Shown: in pieces, positions 62,737 to 64,000 of the stretch | Position numbering within the stretch: the stretch's first letter is position 1 | How the letters are laid out: every line of letters starts with the position of its first letter | NCBI RefSeq assembly: GCF_900103805.1 | Contig: NZ_FNIB01000007.1 | Location: 186,001 to 250,000 of the forward strand | From: Cryobacterium flavum | GTDB lineage: Bacteria; Actinomycetota; Actinomycetes; Actinomycetales; Microbacteriaceae | Direction of reading: 5' to 3' | DNA: 64,000 nt | Position numbers and translations under genes: made by a program | The notes under the pieces: generated by a model | Databases searched by the model: none | What the model was told of the DNA's origin: nothing | Seen by the model: the letters and a program-made list of their open reading frames with translations, nothing else

Positions 62737-64000
62737 ATGCCCATTTCGCCAGTTTCCAGCACCTTTCCCACCGGCACCATCCTCGGCTACCCACGCATCG
62801 GCCGACGGCGCGAACTGAAGAAAGCCGTCGAAGCGTTCTGGTCGGGGACGATCGACGCGCCGGCCCTGGAGGCCGTCGCCGCTGGGCTGCGGCAGCAGAC
62901 CCGCGATCGGCTCGCCAGTCTCGGGCTGGGCCGCACCGACTCGTCGATCCCCGAGTCGTTCTCCTACTACGACCAGGTGCTCGACACCATCGTTGCCGTC
63001 GGCGCGGTTCCCGCCCGGTTCGCCTCGCTCGTCGCCGCTGACGGCACCCTCGACCTGGCCGGATACTTTACGCTGGCCCGTGGCGCGGGCGAGAACCTGC
63101 CCCTCGAGATGACCAAGTGGTTCGACTCCAACTACCACTACCTCGTGCCCGAGATCGGACCGGAGACCGCGTTCTCGCTGGCCGGCGACCGCATCGTACG
63201 TGAATTCATCGAGGCCAAAGCGGCCGGGTTCCTCACCCGTCCGGTGCTCGTCGGCCCGGTCACTTTCCTGCTGCTCAGCAAGGCCAGTGACGAAGCCCCG
63301 GCTGGCTTTTCGCCCCTGTCGCGGCTGGACGATCTCCTTCCCGTGTATGCGGCGCTCCTGGCGCGGTTAGCGAATGCCGGAGCCGACTGGGTGCAGCTCG
63401 ATGAGCCGGGCCTGGTCAGTGAATCCATCGACGTGCCGCGCGCGGAGACGCTGGCGGCCGTCGCATCCGCTTATGGAGTGCTTGGTCGACTGACCGGCCG
63501 GCCCGCCCTGTTTGTTGCCGCGCCCTACGGCAGCCTCGACGACGCCCTGCCGGTGCTTGCGGCCACCGCCGTCGAGGCGATCGGGCTGGACCTGGTGCGG
63601 GGCACCCTGCCCCGGGCCGTCCTCGGACTGGCCGACAAGACCCTCGTCGCCGGCGTCATTGACGGGCACAACATCTGGCGCGGCGATCTCGCCGGTGCCT
63701 TCGAGGCCGCCGAGAGCGTGCGTGCCCTCTCCGCATCGGTCACCGTGTCCACTTCGACGTCACTGCTGCACGTGCCGCACGATGTTGCCGACGAGACATC
63801 GCTGCCGGGCTCACTGACCAGATGGCTGGCCTTCGCCGACCAAAAGGTCGGTCAGGTCGCCACCCTCGCGCTCGGACTCACCGCCGGACGTGAGGCCATC
63901 GCGGCGCCGCTGGCCGAGGCCGAGGCGGCCCTGGCGGCCAGGCGCAGCGCTCCCGGCGTGCGTGACGGAGCCGTGCGCGGCCGTGCCGCCGCGCTGAGGG
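62737..64000 (+). CDS. metE: Cobalamin-independent methionine synthase, C-terminus cut by window edge
   Basis: The frame is open from the ATG (with GAAGGA upstream) to the window end, 421 codons. The N-terminal domain has GTILGYPRIGRRRELKKAVEAFW, LPLEMTKWFDSNYHYLVPE and DWVQLDEPGLV, all typical of MetE. The zinc-binding catalytic domain lies beyond the window. It transfers methyl groups from 5-methyltetrahydrofolate polyglutamates to homocysteine. No B12 riboswitch is apparent upstream. Confidence 0.95.
   Translation, partial: MPISPVSSTFPTGTILGYPRIGRRRELKKAVEAFWSGTIDAPALEAVAAGLRQQTRDRLASLGLGRTDSSIPESFSYYDQVLDTIVAVGAVPARFASLVAADGTLDLAGYFTLARGAGENLPLEMTKWFDSNYHYLVPEIGPETAFSLAGDRIVREFIEAKAAGFLTRPVLVGPVTFLLLSKASDEAPAGFSPLSRLDDLLPVYAALLARLANAGADWVQLDEPGLVSESIDVPRAETLAAVASAYGVLGRLTGRPALFVAAPYGSLDDALPVLAATAVEAIGLDLVRGTLPRAVLGLADKTLVAGVIDGHNIWRGDLAGAFEAAESVRALSASVTVSTSTSLLHVPHDVADETSLPGSLTRWLAFADQKVGQVATLALGLTAGREAIAAPLAEAEAALAARRSAPGVRDGAVRGRAAALR

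Noticed and set aside
1..64000. AGCGGATGC as a KOPS-type FtsK orienting sequence
   Set aside because: Orientation is balanced (13 versus 14), whereas a KOPS element should be skewed with replication direction across a window like this unless it spans dif, for which there is no evidence.
1..64000. Mobile elements, CRISPR arrays and tRNA genes
   Set aside because: No transposase, integrase, spaced repeat array or cloverleaf with a T-loop GTTCRA motif was found on either strand.

Overview
The window comes from a high-GC Gram-positive actinobacterium, most likely a member of the Microbacteriaceae (Cryobacterium-like; the genus is a guess). The evidence is high GC, many GTG and TTG starts, very tight ATGA-type gene overlaps, and a gene order matching the actinobacterial rpsO-pnp-M16 peptidase-dapB-thyX-dapA-ftsK-pgsA-clgR-recA-recX-miaB-miaA-dapF-hflX backbone known from Mycobacterium. 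I found no tRNA, rRNA, CRISPR array, insertion sequence or prophage gene.

Layout. 1-8130: a truncated small conserved gene, rpsO, an amino-acid permease, a signal-less molybdate-binding-like protein, a hydroxypyruvate isomerase, an SGNH-GAF fusion, then pnp. 8199-16710: a secreted SGNH hydrolase, an Rv0081-like ArsR regulator and a six-gene operon for a membrane complex related to energy-converting hydrogenases whose large subunit has none of the NiFe-ligand cysteines. 16725-30420: branched-chain amino-acid catabolism, made of an Lrp regulator, the E1alpha-E1beta-E2 branched-chain 2-oxo acid dehydrogenase genes, and (after a pterin dehydratase-VOC fusion and a LysR/LysE pair) a TetR-controlled leucine module of two carboxylase subunits, isovaleryl-CoA dehydrogenase, MaoC and CitE. 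30421-37134: glutathione peroxidase, a 58-residue small ORF, RNase J, release factor 3, an aldo/keto reductase and a TetR regulator. 37238-48405: M16 peptidase, histidine phosphatase, GNAT, dapB, a thioredoxin/DUF4395 pair, thyX, dapA and a MacAB-like exporter. 48513-64000: ftsK, pgsA, pncC/cinA, clgR, DUF3046, SOS-regulated recA with recX, tRNA-modification genes miaB and miaA, dapF, an rsmC-like methyltransferase, hflX, metF and a truncated metE.

How the genes fit together. The bkd and liu modules together carry leucine from the 2-oxo acid to methylglutaconyl-CoA level, and the neighbouring Lrp and TetR genes are the obvious local regulators. The hydrogenase-like operon probably couples an unknown redox or conformational reaction to ion transport rather than making H2. 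dapB, dapA and dapF supply lysine and diaminopimelate.

The most unusual signal is genome-scale. The nonamer AGCGGATGC (or its complement GCATCCGCT) occurs at least 27 times by eye, against about one expected from base composition. It is found in several reading frames, in both orientations and in intergenic DNA, and it often forces rare A- or T-ending codons. This looks like selection on the DNA itself. A second general pattern is that several genes start 6-8 bases after a TANNNT -10 box, as expected for leaderless mRNAs.
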